From contig JAFLUQ010000133.1 in assembly GCA_022508735.1 (NCBI GenBank), positions 1 to 5,906 of the forward strand: DNA of 5,906 bases. Reading direction: 5' to 3'. This document shows, piece after piece, positions 1-5,408 of this stretch. The notes beneath the pieces were generated by a model. It did no database searches, had not been told where the DNA came from, and saw only the letters and a program-made list of their open reading frames with translations. Numbering within the stretch: the stretch's first letter is position 1; each line of letters opens with the position of its first letter. Both the position numbers and the translations under genes were made by a program. Source of the DNA: Oscillospiraceae bacterium (GTDB lineage: Bacteria > Bacillota > Clostridia > UMGS1883).

Positions 1-51
1 GCTTGAATGGCATTCAAGAGGTCAGCGGTTCGATCCCGCTTATCTCCACCA
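1..51 (+). tRNA. tRNA-Ala (anticodon GGC), 3' part only
   Basis: Partial tRNA cut by the window start; the acceptor 5' strand and D arm lie outside. Visible parts are the anticodon stem CTTGA (2-6) with TCAAG (14-18), a seven-base loop with anticodon GGC at 9-11, a five-base variable region, the T stem AGCGG (24-28) with CCGCT (36-40) around loop TTCGATC, and the acceptor 3' strand TATCTCC, discriminator A48 and encoded CCA (49-51). GGC reads Ala codons GCC and GCU. Base T45 corresponds to U70, which in tRNA-Ala forms the G3-U70 identity pair; the G3 partner is not visible. The loop has A32 and U38, a pair typical of bacterial tRNA-Ala(GGC). The identity call is firm although the 5' half is missing. 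Confidence 0.95.
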
Positions 52-64
52 AAAGCTTGAAAAA

Positions 65-97
65 AGGCTCGAATCGGAAGGTTCGGGCCTTTTTTTG
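65..97 (+). terminator. Rho-independent terminator of the tRNA transcript
   Basis: AGGCTCGAA (65-73) pairs with TTCGGGCCT (82-90), nine pairs with one G-T wobble, around an eight-base loop, followed by a run of T to base 96. It begins 13 nt after the tRNA CCA end, so it most likely ends the tRNA transcript. Confidence 0.88.
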
Positions 98-283
98 TGT
101 TTGAAGCTGTGCGCTTTAATTTTGGTAGAAAAAGTGAGATTCAAGCGAACAGAAAAGCAGTGTTATTTAATTTGTTCCGTCTCTGCCGCTGATGAATTAA
201 AAAAATTTAAAGAACTGCTGTACAGCGGCATTATTACACAGGAAAAATTTGACGCAAAGACAAAGCAATTGTCAGGCTTGTAA
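95..283 (+). pseudogene. SHOCT-domain gene remnant (C-terminal tail)
   Basis: The frame is open to a TAA at 281-283, and its last 30 or so codons (about 185-280) read as a SHOCT domain: ADELKKFKELL, then SGIITQEKFDAK and a final KQL. SHOCT is a short helical module usually found at the C-terminus of bacterial proteins and thought to act in oligomerisation or binding. The upstream residues (KVRFKRTEKQCYLIC) look like the end of a longer preceding domain. There is no ATG in frame. The first candidate, TTG at 95, lies in the T-run of the tRNA terminator, and neither it nor GTG at 134 has a Shine-Dalgarno site. No promoter is visible between the tRNA terminator and the SHOCT codons, yet a terminator follows. 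I infer the 3' end of a gene that lost its 5' part. A short functional protein with a non-ATG start is possible but less likely. Confidence 0.55.
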
Positions 284-299
284 TAATACATATCACGGA

Positions 300-326
300 G
301 CGGGAGCAATCCCGCCCTTTTCTTTT
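300..326 (+). terminator. Rho-independent terminator after the SHOCT remnant
   Basis: GCGGGA (300-305) pairs perfectly with TCCCGC (310-315) around a GCAA loop, a GNRA-type tetraloop. It is followed by CC and a T-rich tract (318-326) broken by one C. It lies 16 nt after the TAA of the SHOCT frame, as expected for the end of that once-complete gene. Confidence 0.82.
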
Positions 327-355
327 GTGTCAATAGGATATGACTTCTGACACAA
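325..355. repeat. 8-bp perfect inverted repeat
   Basis: TTGTGTCA (325-332) is matched by its exact reverse complement TGACACAA (348-355) across a 15-base spacer. It starts in the T-tract of the preceding terminator and ends 40 bases before the -35 box of the DUF4234 gene. It could be an upstream regulator site or a weak hairpin; nothing in the sequence decides between these. Confidence 0.45.
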
Positions 356-380
356 TTCGGCTTTCCAAAACAGCTCTATT

Positions 381-404
381 TTTTGCCAACAGCTATTGAC
401 AAAA
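381..404. promoter_or_regulatory. Candidate operator: 24-bp near-palindrome over the -35 box
   Basis: The left arm TTTTGCCAA (381-389) and the right arm TTGACAAAA (396-404) are complementary at 8 of 9 positions. The centre CAGCTA contains AGCT, so 10 of the 12 symmetric pairs match overall. The right arm contains the whole -35 hexamer TTGACA (396-401), so a dimeric protein bound here would block RNA polymerase. This placement is what one expects of a repressor site on a strong promoter. The regulator is unknown, and some symmetry could arise by chance in AT-rich DNA. Confidence 0.4.
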
Positions 405-424
405 GTCGATATATATTATATAAT
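396..424 (+). promoter_or_regulatory. Consensus sigma-A promoter of the DUF4234 gene
   Basis: TTGACA (396-401) and TATAAT (419-424) are both perfect consensus hexamers with the optimal 17-base spacer, which is rich in alternating AT. Transcription should start near 431, giving a leader of about 36 nt before the ATG at 467. Confidence 0.92.
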
Positions 425-453
425 GTCTAATGGAGTAAAAAATATATAAATAT

Positions 454-460
454 GGGAGGA
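454..460 (+). promoter_or_regulatory. Shine-Dalgarno site that fixes the DUF4234 start
   Basis: GGGAGGA lies six bases before ATG 467. An in-frame ATG at 452 directly abuts this motif and has no ribosome site of its own, so 467 is the true start and the five-residue extension is rejected. Confidence 0.88.
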
Positions 461-466
461 TTACTT

Positions 467-913
467 ATGAATCAACAGATGAATCCTGGGTTTGCTCAGG
501 GACCGATGTATCCGAGGATGCAGCTCAAAACCGACAGGGGATTGTTAAAGTACATTTTGTTATCACTGATCACCTGCGGAATCTACGGTATTGTGGTTAT
601 GTCAACGATTTCAACCGATGTAAACACAGTTGCCTCTCGGTACGACGGAAAACAAACAATGCATTACTGCCTGCTGTGCTTCCTTATCGCGCCTATCACT
701 TGCGGAATCGCATACTTTGTTTGGTACCACAATCTTTCTACCAGAATAGGCAATGAGCTGCACAGAAGAAATATTGCATACAGCTTTAGCGCATCGGACT
801 TCTGGCTTTGGAGTGTTCTTGGTTCGTTAATAATTGTTGGCCCGTTTATTTACCTGCACAAATTGCTCACAGCAACAAATTATATTTGCGAAAGCTACAA
901 CATTAACGGCTGA
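467..913 (+). CDS. DUF4234 domain membrane protein
   Basis: A 148-residue protein of the DUF4234 family, small integral membrane proteins of unknown biochemical role that are common in Firmicutes. After a polar N-terminus rich in Met, Gln and Pro (1-18) comes the family opening LKTDRGLLKYILLSLITCGIYGI. Three hydrophobic segments lie at about 26-46, 65-87 and 112-131. Conserved-looking blocks are ASRYDGK (57-62), the HYCLL region, AYFVWYHNLSTRIGNEL (82-98) and the SFSASDFWLW segment (106-115) before the last membrane helix. Length is normal for a single-domain member, and no SHOCT or zinc ribbon is attached. The gene stands alone, with its own consensus promoter and a terminator starting 20 nt after the TGA stop, so it appears monocistronic. 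The palindrome over its -35 box hints at repression. The family call is strong; the function is not known. Confidence 0.9.
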   Translation: MNQQMNPGFAQGPMYPRMQLKTDRGLLKYILLSLITCGIYGIVVMSTISTDVNTVASRYDGKQTMHYCLLCFLIAPITCGIAYFVWYHNLSTRIGNELHRRNIAYSFSASDFWLWSVLGSLIIVGPFIYLHKLLTATNYICESYNING

Positions 914-932
914 TAAGCAGGCTATGTACTAA

Positions 933-970
933 AAAAAACAGCTTGAAACGTGAGTTTCAAGCTGTTTTTT
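933..970. terminator. Bidirectional terminator between convergent genes
   Basis: ACAGCTTGAAAC (938-949) pairs perfectly with GTTTCAAGCTGT (954-965) around the loop GTGA. Flanking A-run and T-run bases extend the stem to 17 pairs (933-949 with 954-970). The A-run on the left gives a U-tract on the opposite strand, so it should end both the DUF4234 transcript (20 nt past its stop) and the minus-strand kinase operon (about 85 nt past its stop). Confidence 0.92.
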
Positions 971-1055
971 CATATGAGTTATTACTTTATCAAAAATAAT
1001 GCCCAGAATCAGATAAGTGTCGTCAGCAGAACAAAAACATATATGATCATCCGCT

Positions 1056-3611
1056 TTATTCAGCCAAAACTTTTTGGATAACTTCAAGCAGCACGTCAAT
1101 ATTGATCGGCTTTGCCACGTGATCATTCATGCCGCACTCAATAGCATTACGTCGATCCTCCTCAAAGGCGTTGGCCGTCATAGCCACTATCGGTGTTGAA
1201 GCCTTCGTCTTATCATCCAGTGCGCGGATGGCCCTTGTGGCCTCGTAGCCGTTCATAACAGGCATCTGCACATCCATAAGCACTAAGTCGTACCAACCGG
1301 GGGCGGCGGCCTTGACCTTCTCCACCGCGAGCGTGCCGTCCTCCGCGGTCTCAACCACGAAGCCGCTTTCGATCAAAAGCTCCTCGGCTATCTCCCGGTT
1401 GAGCTCGTTATCCTCAACCACGAGCAGCCGCTTGCCGTTAAGATCTTCGCTCACGCCCGGCAGCCCGGGCTCTTCGGCCGACGTTTTCTTCTCGTTCACG
1501 GCATCTTCCAGAACTTCTCTTAGTTCAGACATAAAGACCGGTTTATTACAGAACGCCTTCACGCCGGCCTCCCTGGCTTCGTCCTCGAAGGTCGTCCAAT
1601 CATAGGCAGTCATAACAACGATCAGCGCGTCGTCTCCGACGATCGAACGCACCTGCCGCACAACCTCAAGGCCGTTCAGATCCGGCAGGGCCCAGTCAAC
1701 GATATAGGCAAAGAATTCTTCGCCCATCTCTACCGCCTGGCGCGTTCTCAGAACTGCCTCCCGGCCGTGCATGGTCCACGCCGCCCGCATACCGATCTGA
1801 GTGAGCATCTTTGTCATGCTGTCGCAGGTCGAAAAATTGTCGTCTACCACAAGCACACGCTTTCCTTCCAATGCCTGGCTGACCTCAACCTGCTTGCGCT
1901 CGGACTGAAGGCGGAAGCTAAGATCGATAATGAATTCGGTGCCCTTTCCTTCTTCGGACTCCACCCGGATAGTTCCGCCCATGGAGTCTATGATGCTCTT
2001 GGCGATGGCCATGCCGAGGCCTGTGCCCTGTATTCCGCTTACAGTCGAATTGCGCTCCCTTTCAAAGGGTTCAAATATATGCTCGACAAACTGCGGACTC
2101 ATGCCGATACCCGTATCCTTCACCCGAATCTCATAGGCGCCATAGCCATCCGGGGATTCCGGCTTCTGGCTGATAGTCAGAAAAACTGATCCGCCGGCCG
2201 GGGTAAACTTCATGGCGTTAGACAGAAGATTGAGCAGCACCTGATTTACGTGCACCTTGTCACAGAAGATATCCTCATCAACAACGTCCACCGTATCCAT
2301 GAAAAAGCTGAGCTGCTTAGACTGCATCTGTGTCTGGACGATGCTGCGCATATCGCGGAAAATGTCTGATATGGAGCAAGGCTTCTCCTCAATGTTAAGT
2401 TTGCCGCTCTCGATTCGGCTCATATCTAAAACGTCGTTTATAAGGCTGAGCAAATAGTTGCCGGAGGAAAGTATCTTTCCCAGATAATCCTGCACGCGTT
2501 CCTTGTTTTCTATGTTGGATTTAGCCAGCGTCGCAAAGCCGATAACGGCGTTCATTGGCGTTCGTATATCGTGAGACATATTGCTCAGGAAGGTGGTTTT
2601 GGCCTTCTCGGCCGCCTCAGCCTTATGGAGCTTTTCCTCCAATACGGCACGCTCAACTGCATCAGTCATGGCCTTCTTCGCATTTTTCTGCGTCCATAAA
2701 TAATAGGCGCCAATGGCCAGGATCATTAAAAAGCCTGTCAGATAAAACACCTTCTGCATAGCGTACAGGCTTTTGAGCGCCTCGCTTTCAGGCACTGATA
2801 CGGCGATGGCCCAGTGATTGATACCGGCGGGTGTATAGTAAAAGTACAGCCACTCATAGGGTTCGATAGGCGACTTGTACACCACGTAGTCCGCCTCCTG
2901 ATTCATAATGGCACGCTTGGTGCCCTCCCAGGTTGCGCCGCCGCGCATCTCCTCAACATCAAAATCGTTCAGATTTTTCAGCTTCTCATGCTTGGTGTCC
3001 ATGAGCATATCGCCGTTTTCGGTGTCAATAATATAGACATCGGCGGTGCCGTTATAGATATTGGTTATGTTTATATCCCCGGGCAGATCCTCCAGCCATG
3101 TGCGGCTGTAAAGCATCGCCACAACCTGTCCGTCCTGAACAAGCGGCACAAAGTGCCTGAGGAGCATAACATCCGGATCGGCCACACTGGGCATACGGTT
3201 GGACACATGCTCCCCCAGCGCCGCCTCCGTCTCAAAATCCAGATGCCCCGCACCGTCTAAGACCGAACCCTCAGGCTGAAGAATACGGTTATCCGGCAGA
3301 AGGACGCATATATCCATCGTCTCCATAAGCGGCGTAATGGTTCCCAGCAGCTCTATAGTGGATTCAGCATCAAAAAAATCGACCGAGGAGATGATCTCCG
3401 CCGCAGAATTCATGATGCGGCTGTCTTTCTCAAGCTTGGATACAACTTCATCAATAACGGTGTTTACGCCCTCCTCCACACGGAGTATGCTGCGCTGACG
3501 AATGACATGGCCGGCACGCACGTAAGTGAACACAAACAGGGCGATTATCACTATGCTTATGGTGAATGTCGCTACGACGCTTCTCTCTTTGTAAATCGGA
3601 TTTTGACTCAT
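1056..3611 (-). CDS. Membrane hybrid histidine kinase, two receiver domains
   Basis: An 851-residue sensor kinase that should autophosphorylate on His and pass phosphate to its own receivers. In order: membrane helix 12-33; extracytoplasmic sensor about 35-285, probably a Cache/PDC fold (note the DVYIIDTENGDMLMDT stretch, 191-206); membrane helix about 288-306; a coiled-coil linker with no HAMP domain; HisKA with NMSHDIRTPMNA, phospho-His347; HATPase with N box (Asn461, Asn465), DTGIG 499-503 and GTGLG 529-533. Receiver 1 (about 583-705) has Asp590/591, phospho-Asp639, Thr668 and Lys690; receiver 2 (about 726-850) has Glu733/Asp734, phospho-Asp780, Thr812 and Lys834. Both receiver sets look complete. 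There is no Hpt domain; the adjacent gene supplies one. ATG 3611 is chosen because the frame then opens just before the first helix and 19 nt after the Hpt stop. Its ribosome site is weak (GGGA, 3618-3621). Starting at 3737 would overlap the Hpt gene by over 100 bp. It is the last gene of the operon. The signal is unknown. Confidence 0.93.
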   Translation of the reverse strand: MSQNPIYKERSVVATFTISIVIIALFVFTYVRAGHVIRQRSILRVEEGVNTVIDEVVSKLEKDSRIMNSAAEIISSVDFFDAESTIELLGTITPLMETMDICVLLPDNRILQPEGSVLDGAGHLDFETEAALGEHVSNRMPSVADPDVMLLRHFVPLVQDGQVVAMLYSRTWLEDLPGDINITNIYNGTADVYIIDTENGDMLMDTKHEKLKNLNDFDVEEMRGGATWEGTKRAIMNQEADYVVYKSPIEPYEWLYFYYTPAGINHWAIAVSVPESEALKSLYAMQKVFYLTGFLMILAIGAYYLWTQKNAKKAMTDAVERAVLEEKLHKAEAAEKAKTTFLSNMSHDIRTPMNAVIGFATLAKSNIENKERVQDYLGKILSSGNYLLSLINDVLDMSRIESGKLNIEEKPCSISDIFRDMRSIVQTQMQSKQLSFFMDTVDVVDEDIFCDKVHVNQVLLNLLSNAMKFTPAGGSVFLTISQKPESPDGYGAYEIRVKDTGIGMSPQFVEHIFEPFERERNSTVSGIQGTGLGMAIAKSIIDSMGGTIRVESEEGKGTEFIIDLSFRLQSERKQVEVSQALEGKRVLVVDDNFSTCDSMTKMLTQIGMRAAWTMHGREAVLRTRQAVEMGEEFFAYIVDWALPDLNGLEVVRQVRSIVGDDALIVVMTAYDWTTFEDEAREAGVKAFCNKPVFMSELREVLEDAVNEKKTSAEEPGLPGVSEDLNGKRLLVVEDNELNREIAEELLIESGFVVETAEDGTLAVEKVKAAAPGWYDLVLMDVQMPVMNGYEATRAIRALDDKTKASTPIVAMTANAFEEDRRNAIECGMNDHVAKPINIDVLLEVIQKVLAE

Positions 3612-3630
3612 AAAAAATCCCAACTTTCTC

Positions 3631-3993
3631 TCAAAGGTTCTGGCCGGCCTTAAAAGCGCGGATAGCCTCTGCCGTAAGCTCGTAATCACCACGCACACTA
3701 TCCAGCATGTCTTTTGCCGCGGCCATATCGCCTGCACGCAGAGCCTCTGTTATATTGCTGCTTGACGCCGCCAGCTTCGTGAAGCTCAGGTTCTGGCACA
3801 TTCCCTTTATGGTGTGCGCCGCCCTGAAGGCCTCCTCCTGCGCTCCCGTCTCCAGCGAACTGCACAGGGTGCTAAAGCATTCGTCGTCCAGAAATTTCAG
3901 CACAAACTTCTGAACAAGCCGCTCGCTGCGAAGGCGACCGAACACATCCTCATAATCACTGCCCATTGCCGTGTAACATTCTTTTAAGGTCAT
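3631..3993 (-). CDS. Stand-alone Hpt histidine phosphotransfer protein
   Basis: A 120-residue single-domain Hpt protein, cytoplasmic, relaying phosphate between receiver domains. The signature AAHTIKGMCQNL (58-69) places the phospho-His at 60, with Lys63 and Gly64 in the usual positions; the rest reads as the alpha-helical bundle of the family. The N-terminus MTLKECYTAMGSDYEDVFGRL is typical of clostridial members. ATG 3993 is preferred because AAAGGA (4002-4007) lies eight bases upstream; an in-frame ATG at 4017 overlaps the previous gene and has no ribosome site. The gene lies 13 nt after the REC-HD-GYP stop and 19 nt before the hybrid kinase, so co-translation is likely. It probably takes phosphate from a receiver of the hybrid kinase and gives it to Asp55 of the REC-HD-GYP protein. 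This partnership is inferred from gene order. Confidence 0.92.
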   Translation of the reverse strand: MTLKECYTAMGSDYEDVFGRLRSERLVQKFVLKFLDDECFSTLCSSLETGAQEEAFRAAHTIKGMCQNLSFTKLAASSSNITEALRAGDMAAAKDMLDSVRGDYELTAEAIRAFKAGQNL

Positions 3994-4001
3994 TTTTATT
4001 T

Positions 4002-4007
4002 TCCTTT
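4002..4007 (-). promoter_or_regulatory. Shine-Dalgarno site that fixes the Hpt start
   Basis: On the minus strand AAAGGA sits eight bases before ATG 3993 and overlaps the last base of the upstream TGA stop (4007-4009). This selects the 120-residue Hpt product and ties its translation to the preceding gene. Confidence 0.8.
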
Positions 4008-5212
4008 CAGTTGTCATTATCTTTATTGGCGGACTCTGCCTCGATTTCGGTTTGTCTTCTCTCATAGTCCAACAGGTTCAGTGTGCGTTCGGACACGCTG
4101 CCGGCCTTGCCGCTCAGCGCCGCCTCGGTAACGCTCCTGATCTCCTGCCTGTCCATATCCTCGGCCACATTGCCCTCAAGCTTCTTTTTGAGGTCATCGG
4201 CGCTGCCCCTGAGGCAGTCCAGAAGCAAAGGGTTAAAAGTCCCGCACTTTCCGTCAAGTATCATCTCTATGGCGGTTTCGTGGCTGTATGAAGCCTTATA
4301 TACCCGAATGCTGGTCAGTGCGTCATAGACGTCGGCCAAGGCCACGACCTGAGCGGATATGGGGATCTCATCCCCCTTAAGTCCATCGGGATATCCACGC
4401 CCGTCATAGCGTTCGTGATGCCAGCGACAGATCTCATAGGCGGCGGCCACAAGAGGGTCATCCGGCCGAAGCGACTCGCCCTCCAGCATCTTCGCGCCAA
4501 TGGTGGTGTGGGTCTTCATTATCTCATACTCTTCGTCGGTAAACCTGCCGGGCTTATTCAGAATGCTTTCGTCAATTGCCATTTTTCCGATATCGTGCAG
4601 CGCCGACGCGTTGCTTATCAGCGTTATAAGCTCATCGGTGAGCGGGTAGTCATCGGTAAGCAGACGAAGCCTTCTTAGCAGAAAATCCGTTATAGCCCGG
4701 ACGTGAAGCACGTGCAGGCCGCTCTCGCCGTTGCGGGTCTCAACAATGTGGCTGAGAATGTCTATCATTGTGCTGCTGAACTTTTCTTTTTCCTCCAGCT
4801 GCTCTCTGACAGTCGCCATGAGCCTCTTTTGCTTGGCGTAGAGAAGCAGTGTGTTCACAACTCTGTGACGGACGATGTATGAATCGAACGGGCGTATTAT
4901 AAAGTCTGTAACGCCAAGCTCGTAGGCGCGCTCCACCTGAGACGCCTCTCTCTCGGCAGTCACCATTATGACCGGGCTGCTGTCGATCCAGTGCTTTTCA
5001 TTCATGGCGTTCAGAACGCCGAAGCCATCCATATTCGGCATGACGATGTCTAACAGCACCAGGTCTATTTCCTTGTGCATTTTCTCAAGCAGCTCAACAG
5101 CCTCGTTGCCGTCCTCCGCTTCGATTATGTAGTAGTTTTCTCCTAAAATATCCGCTAAAATGCTGCGGTTCATCTCTGAATCGTCAACTATAAGTATTTT
5201 TTCCTTACCCAT
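4007..5212 (-). CDS. Response regulator, REC plus HD-GYP phosphodiesterase
   Basis: A 401-residue cytoplasmic response regulator of the RpfG type; HD-GYP domains hydrolyse cyclic di-GMP, some also 3',3'-cGAMP. Receiver (1-120): Asp10/Asp11, phospho-Asp55 in LLDIVMPNMDG, Thr85. The usual Lys before Pro is Arg107 (IIRPFD). A helical linker (about 121-150) leads to HD-GYP (about 150-320) with ESGLH (Glu163, His167), HDIGK (206-210), His235, HHERYDGRGYP (265-275) and DVYDAL (Asp294). The metal-ligand set and GYP motif appear complete, so an active enzyme is expected. A polar tail of about 80 residues follows, with an ERTLNLLDYER segment and an acidic end. ATG 5212 is chosen because AGGGGGTGG lies five bases upstream; the in-frame GTG at 5221 falls inside that site. 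It is the first gene of the operon, before its Hpt partner. Substrate specificity cannot be told from sequence. Confidence 0.94.
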   Translation of the reverse strand: MGKEKILIVDDSEMNRSILADILGENYYIIEAEDGNEAVELLEKMHKEIDLVLLDIVMPNMDGFGVLNAMNEKHWIDSSPVIMVTAEREASQVERAYELGVTDFIIRPFDSYIVRHRVVNTLLLYAKQKRLMATVREQLEEKEKFSSTMIDILSHIVETRNGESGLHVLHVRAITDFLLRRLRLLTDDYPLTDELITLISNASALHDIGKMAIDESILNKPGRFTDEEYEIMKTHTTIGAKMLEGESLRPDDPLVAAAYEICRWHHERYDGRGYPDGLKGDEIPISAQVVALADVYDALTSIRVYKASYSHETAIEMILDGKCGTFNPLLLDCLRGSADDLKKKLEGNVAEDMDRQEIRSVTEAALSGKAGSVSERTLNLLDYERRQTEIEAESANKDNDN

Positions 5213-5217
5213 ATGTT

Positions 5218-5226
5218 CCACCCCCT
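5218..5226 (-). promoter_or_regulatory. Shine-Dalgarno site of the REC-HD-GYP gene
   Basis: The minus strand reads AGGGGGTGG, ending five bases before ATG 5212. The in-frame GTG at 5219-5221 overlaps this motif and so cannot use it, which excludes the start three codons upstream. Confidence 0.82.
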
Positions 5227-5266
5227 GTTTGGTAAGAATACAAGAGCGAATACCACTCCATTTACT

Positions 5267-5295
5267 ATTATATCACAAATTTTTTGCTATGGCTA
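5267..5295 (-). promoter_or_regulatory. Proximal promoter of the signalling operon
   Basis: On the minus strand the -10 is TATAAT (5272-5267, perfect) and the -35 is TAGCCA (5295-5290, four of six matches to TTGACA), with a 17-base spacer. Transcription would begin near 5260, leaving a leader of about 48 nt before ATG 5212. The weak -35 suggests that an activator may help. Confidence 0.68.
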
Positions 5296-5314
5296 TACCC
5301 AATTTTACTTTTTT
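5267..5314. repeat. 48-bp direct repeat, copy 1
   Basis: Matches 5361-5408 at 47 of 48 positions; the one difference is T at 5285 against C at 5379. It starts ATTATATCACAAATTTTT, has a core GCTATGGCTATACCCAATTT, and ends in a T-run. Read on the minus strand it contains the proximal promoter of the signalling operon. Confidence 0.95.
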
Positions 5315-5336
5315 TATAAATTTTTAACATCGGCTA

Positions 5337-5355
5337 TGAAAATCTCAGATTTTCA
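5337..5355. promoter_or_regulatory. Perfect 9-1-9 palindrome, candidate operator
   Basis: TGAAAATCT (5337-5345) and AGATTTTCA (5347-5355) are exact reverse complements around a single C. It lies between the two 48-bp repeats. Relative to the minus-strand promoters, it covers about +1 to +19 of the distal one and about -77 to -95 of the proximal one. A dimeric regulator could block the first and activate the second. No T-run follows on either strand, so it is not a terminator. Confidence 0.55.
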
Positions 5356-5360
5356 GGGCA

Positions 5361-5389
5361 ATTATATCACAAATTTTTCGCTATGGCTA
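5361..5389 (-). promoter_or_regulatory. Distal promoter-like copy facing the signalling operon
   Basis: The duplicated unit repeats the same minus-strand elements: TATAAT at 5366-5361 and TAGCCA at 5389-5384, spacer 17 with one base changed. A transcript from here would start near 5354, inside or beside the palindrome, and have a leader of about 142 nt. Whether it is active is unknown. Confidence 0.5.
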
Positions 5390-5408
5390 TACCCAATTTT
5401 ACTTTTTT
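5361..5408. repeat. 48-bp direct repeat, copy 2
   Basis: Second copy of the unit at 5267-5314, 94 bp away, one mismatch. Beyond the 48 bp both copies are followed by TTTTTAACAT (5321-5330 and 5404-5413), offset by an 11-bp length difference, so the original duplication may have been slightly longer, though that stretch is of low complexity. Confidence 0.95.

Noticed and set aside
1..61. GCTTGAA occurring at 1-7 and again at 55-61 as a possible attachment-site repeat next to the tRNA
   Set aside because: Seven bases is too short, and the first copy is part of the tRNA anticodon stem; no integrase gene or longer repeat of the tRNA end is in the window.
929..1126. Minus-strand 65-codon frame overlapping the kinase 3' end and terminator
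   Set aside because: It runs through the terminator stem, shares sequence with the kinase C-terminus in another frame, and has no ribosome site or recognisable domain.
1312..3260. Several plus-strand frames of 66-148 codons opposite the kinase
   Set aside because: They lie antisense to a continuous, fully conserved hybrid kinase and have the low-complexity Ser/Thr or Leu/His composition of shadow frames.
3612..3737. 42-codon N-terminal extension of the hybrid kinase
   Set aside because: It lies almost wholly inside the Hpt gene, has no ribosome site, and reads as non-homologous sequence before the natural start MSQNPIYKERS, which sits just before the first membrane helix.
3994..4065. 24-codon N-terminal extension of the Hpt protein
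   Set aside because: It overlaps the end of the REC-HD-GYP gene; the strong AAAGGA site and the family-typical N-terminus both point to ATG 3993.
5213..5260. Possible cyclic di-GMP riboswitch in the leader of the HD-GYP operon
   Set aside because: The leader from the proximal promoter is only about 48 nt, and I could find no conserved riboswitch core or terminator hairpin in it; the longer leader from the distal promoter is AT-rich repeat and also lacks one.
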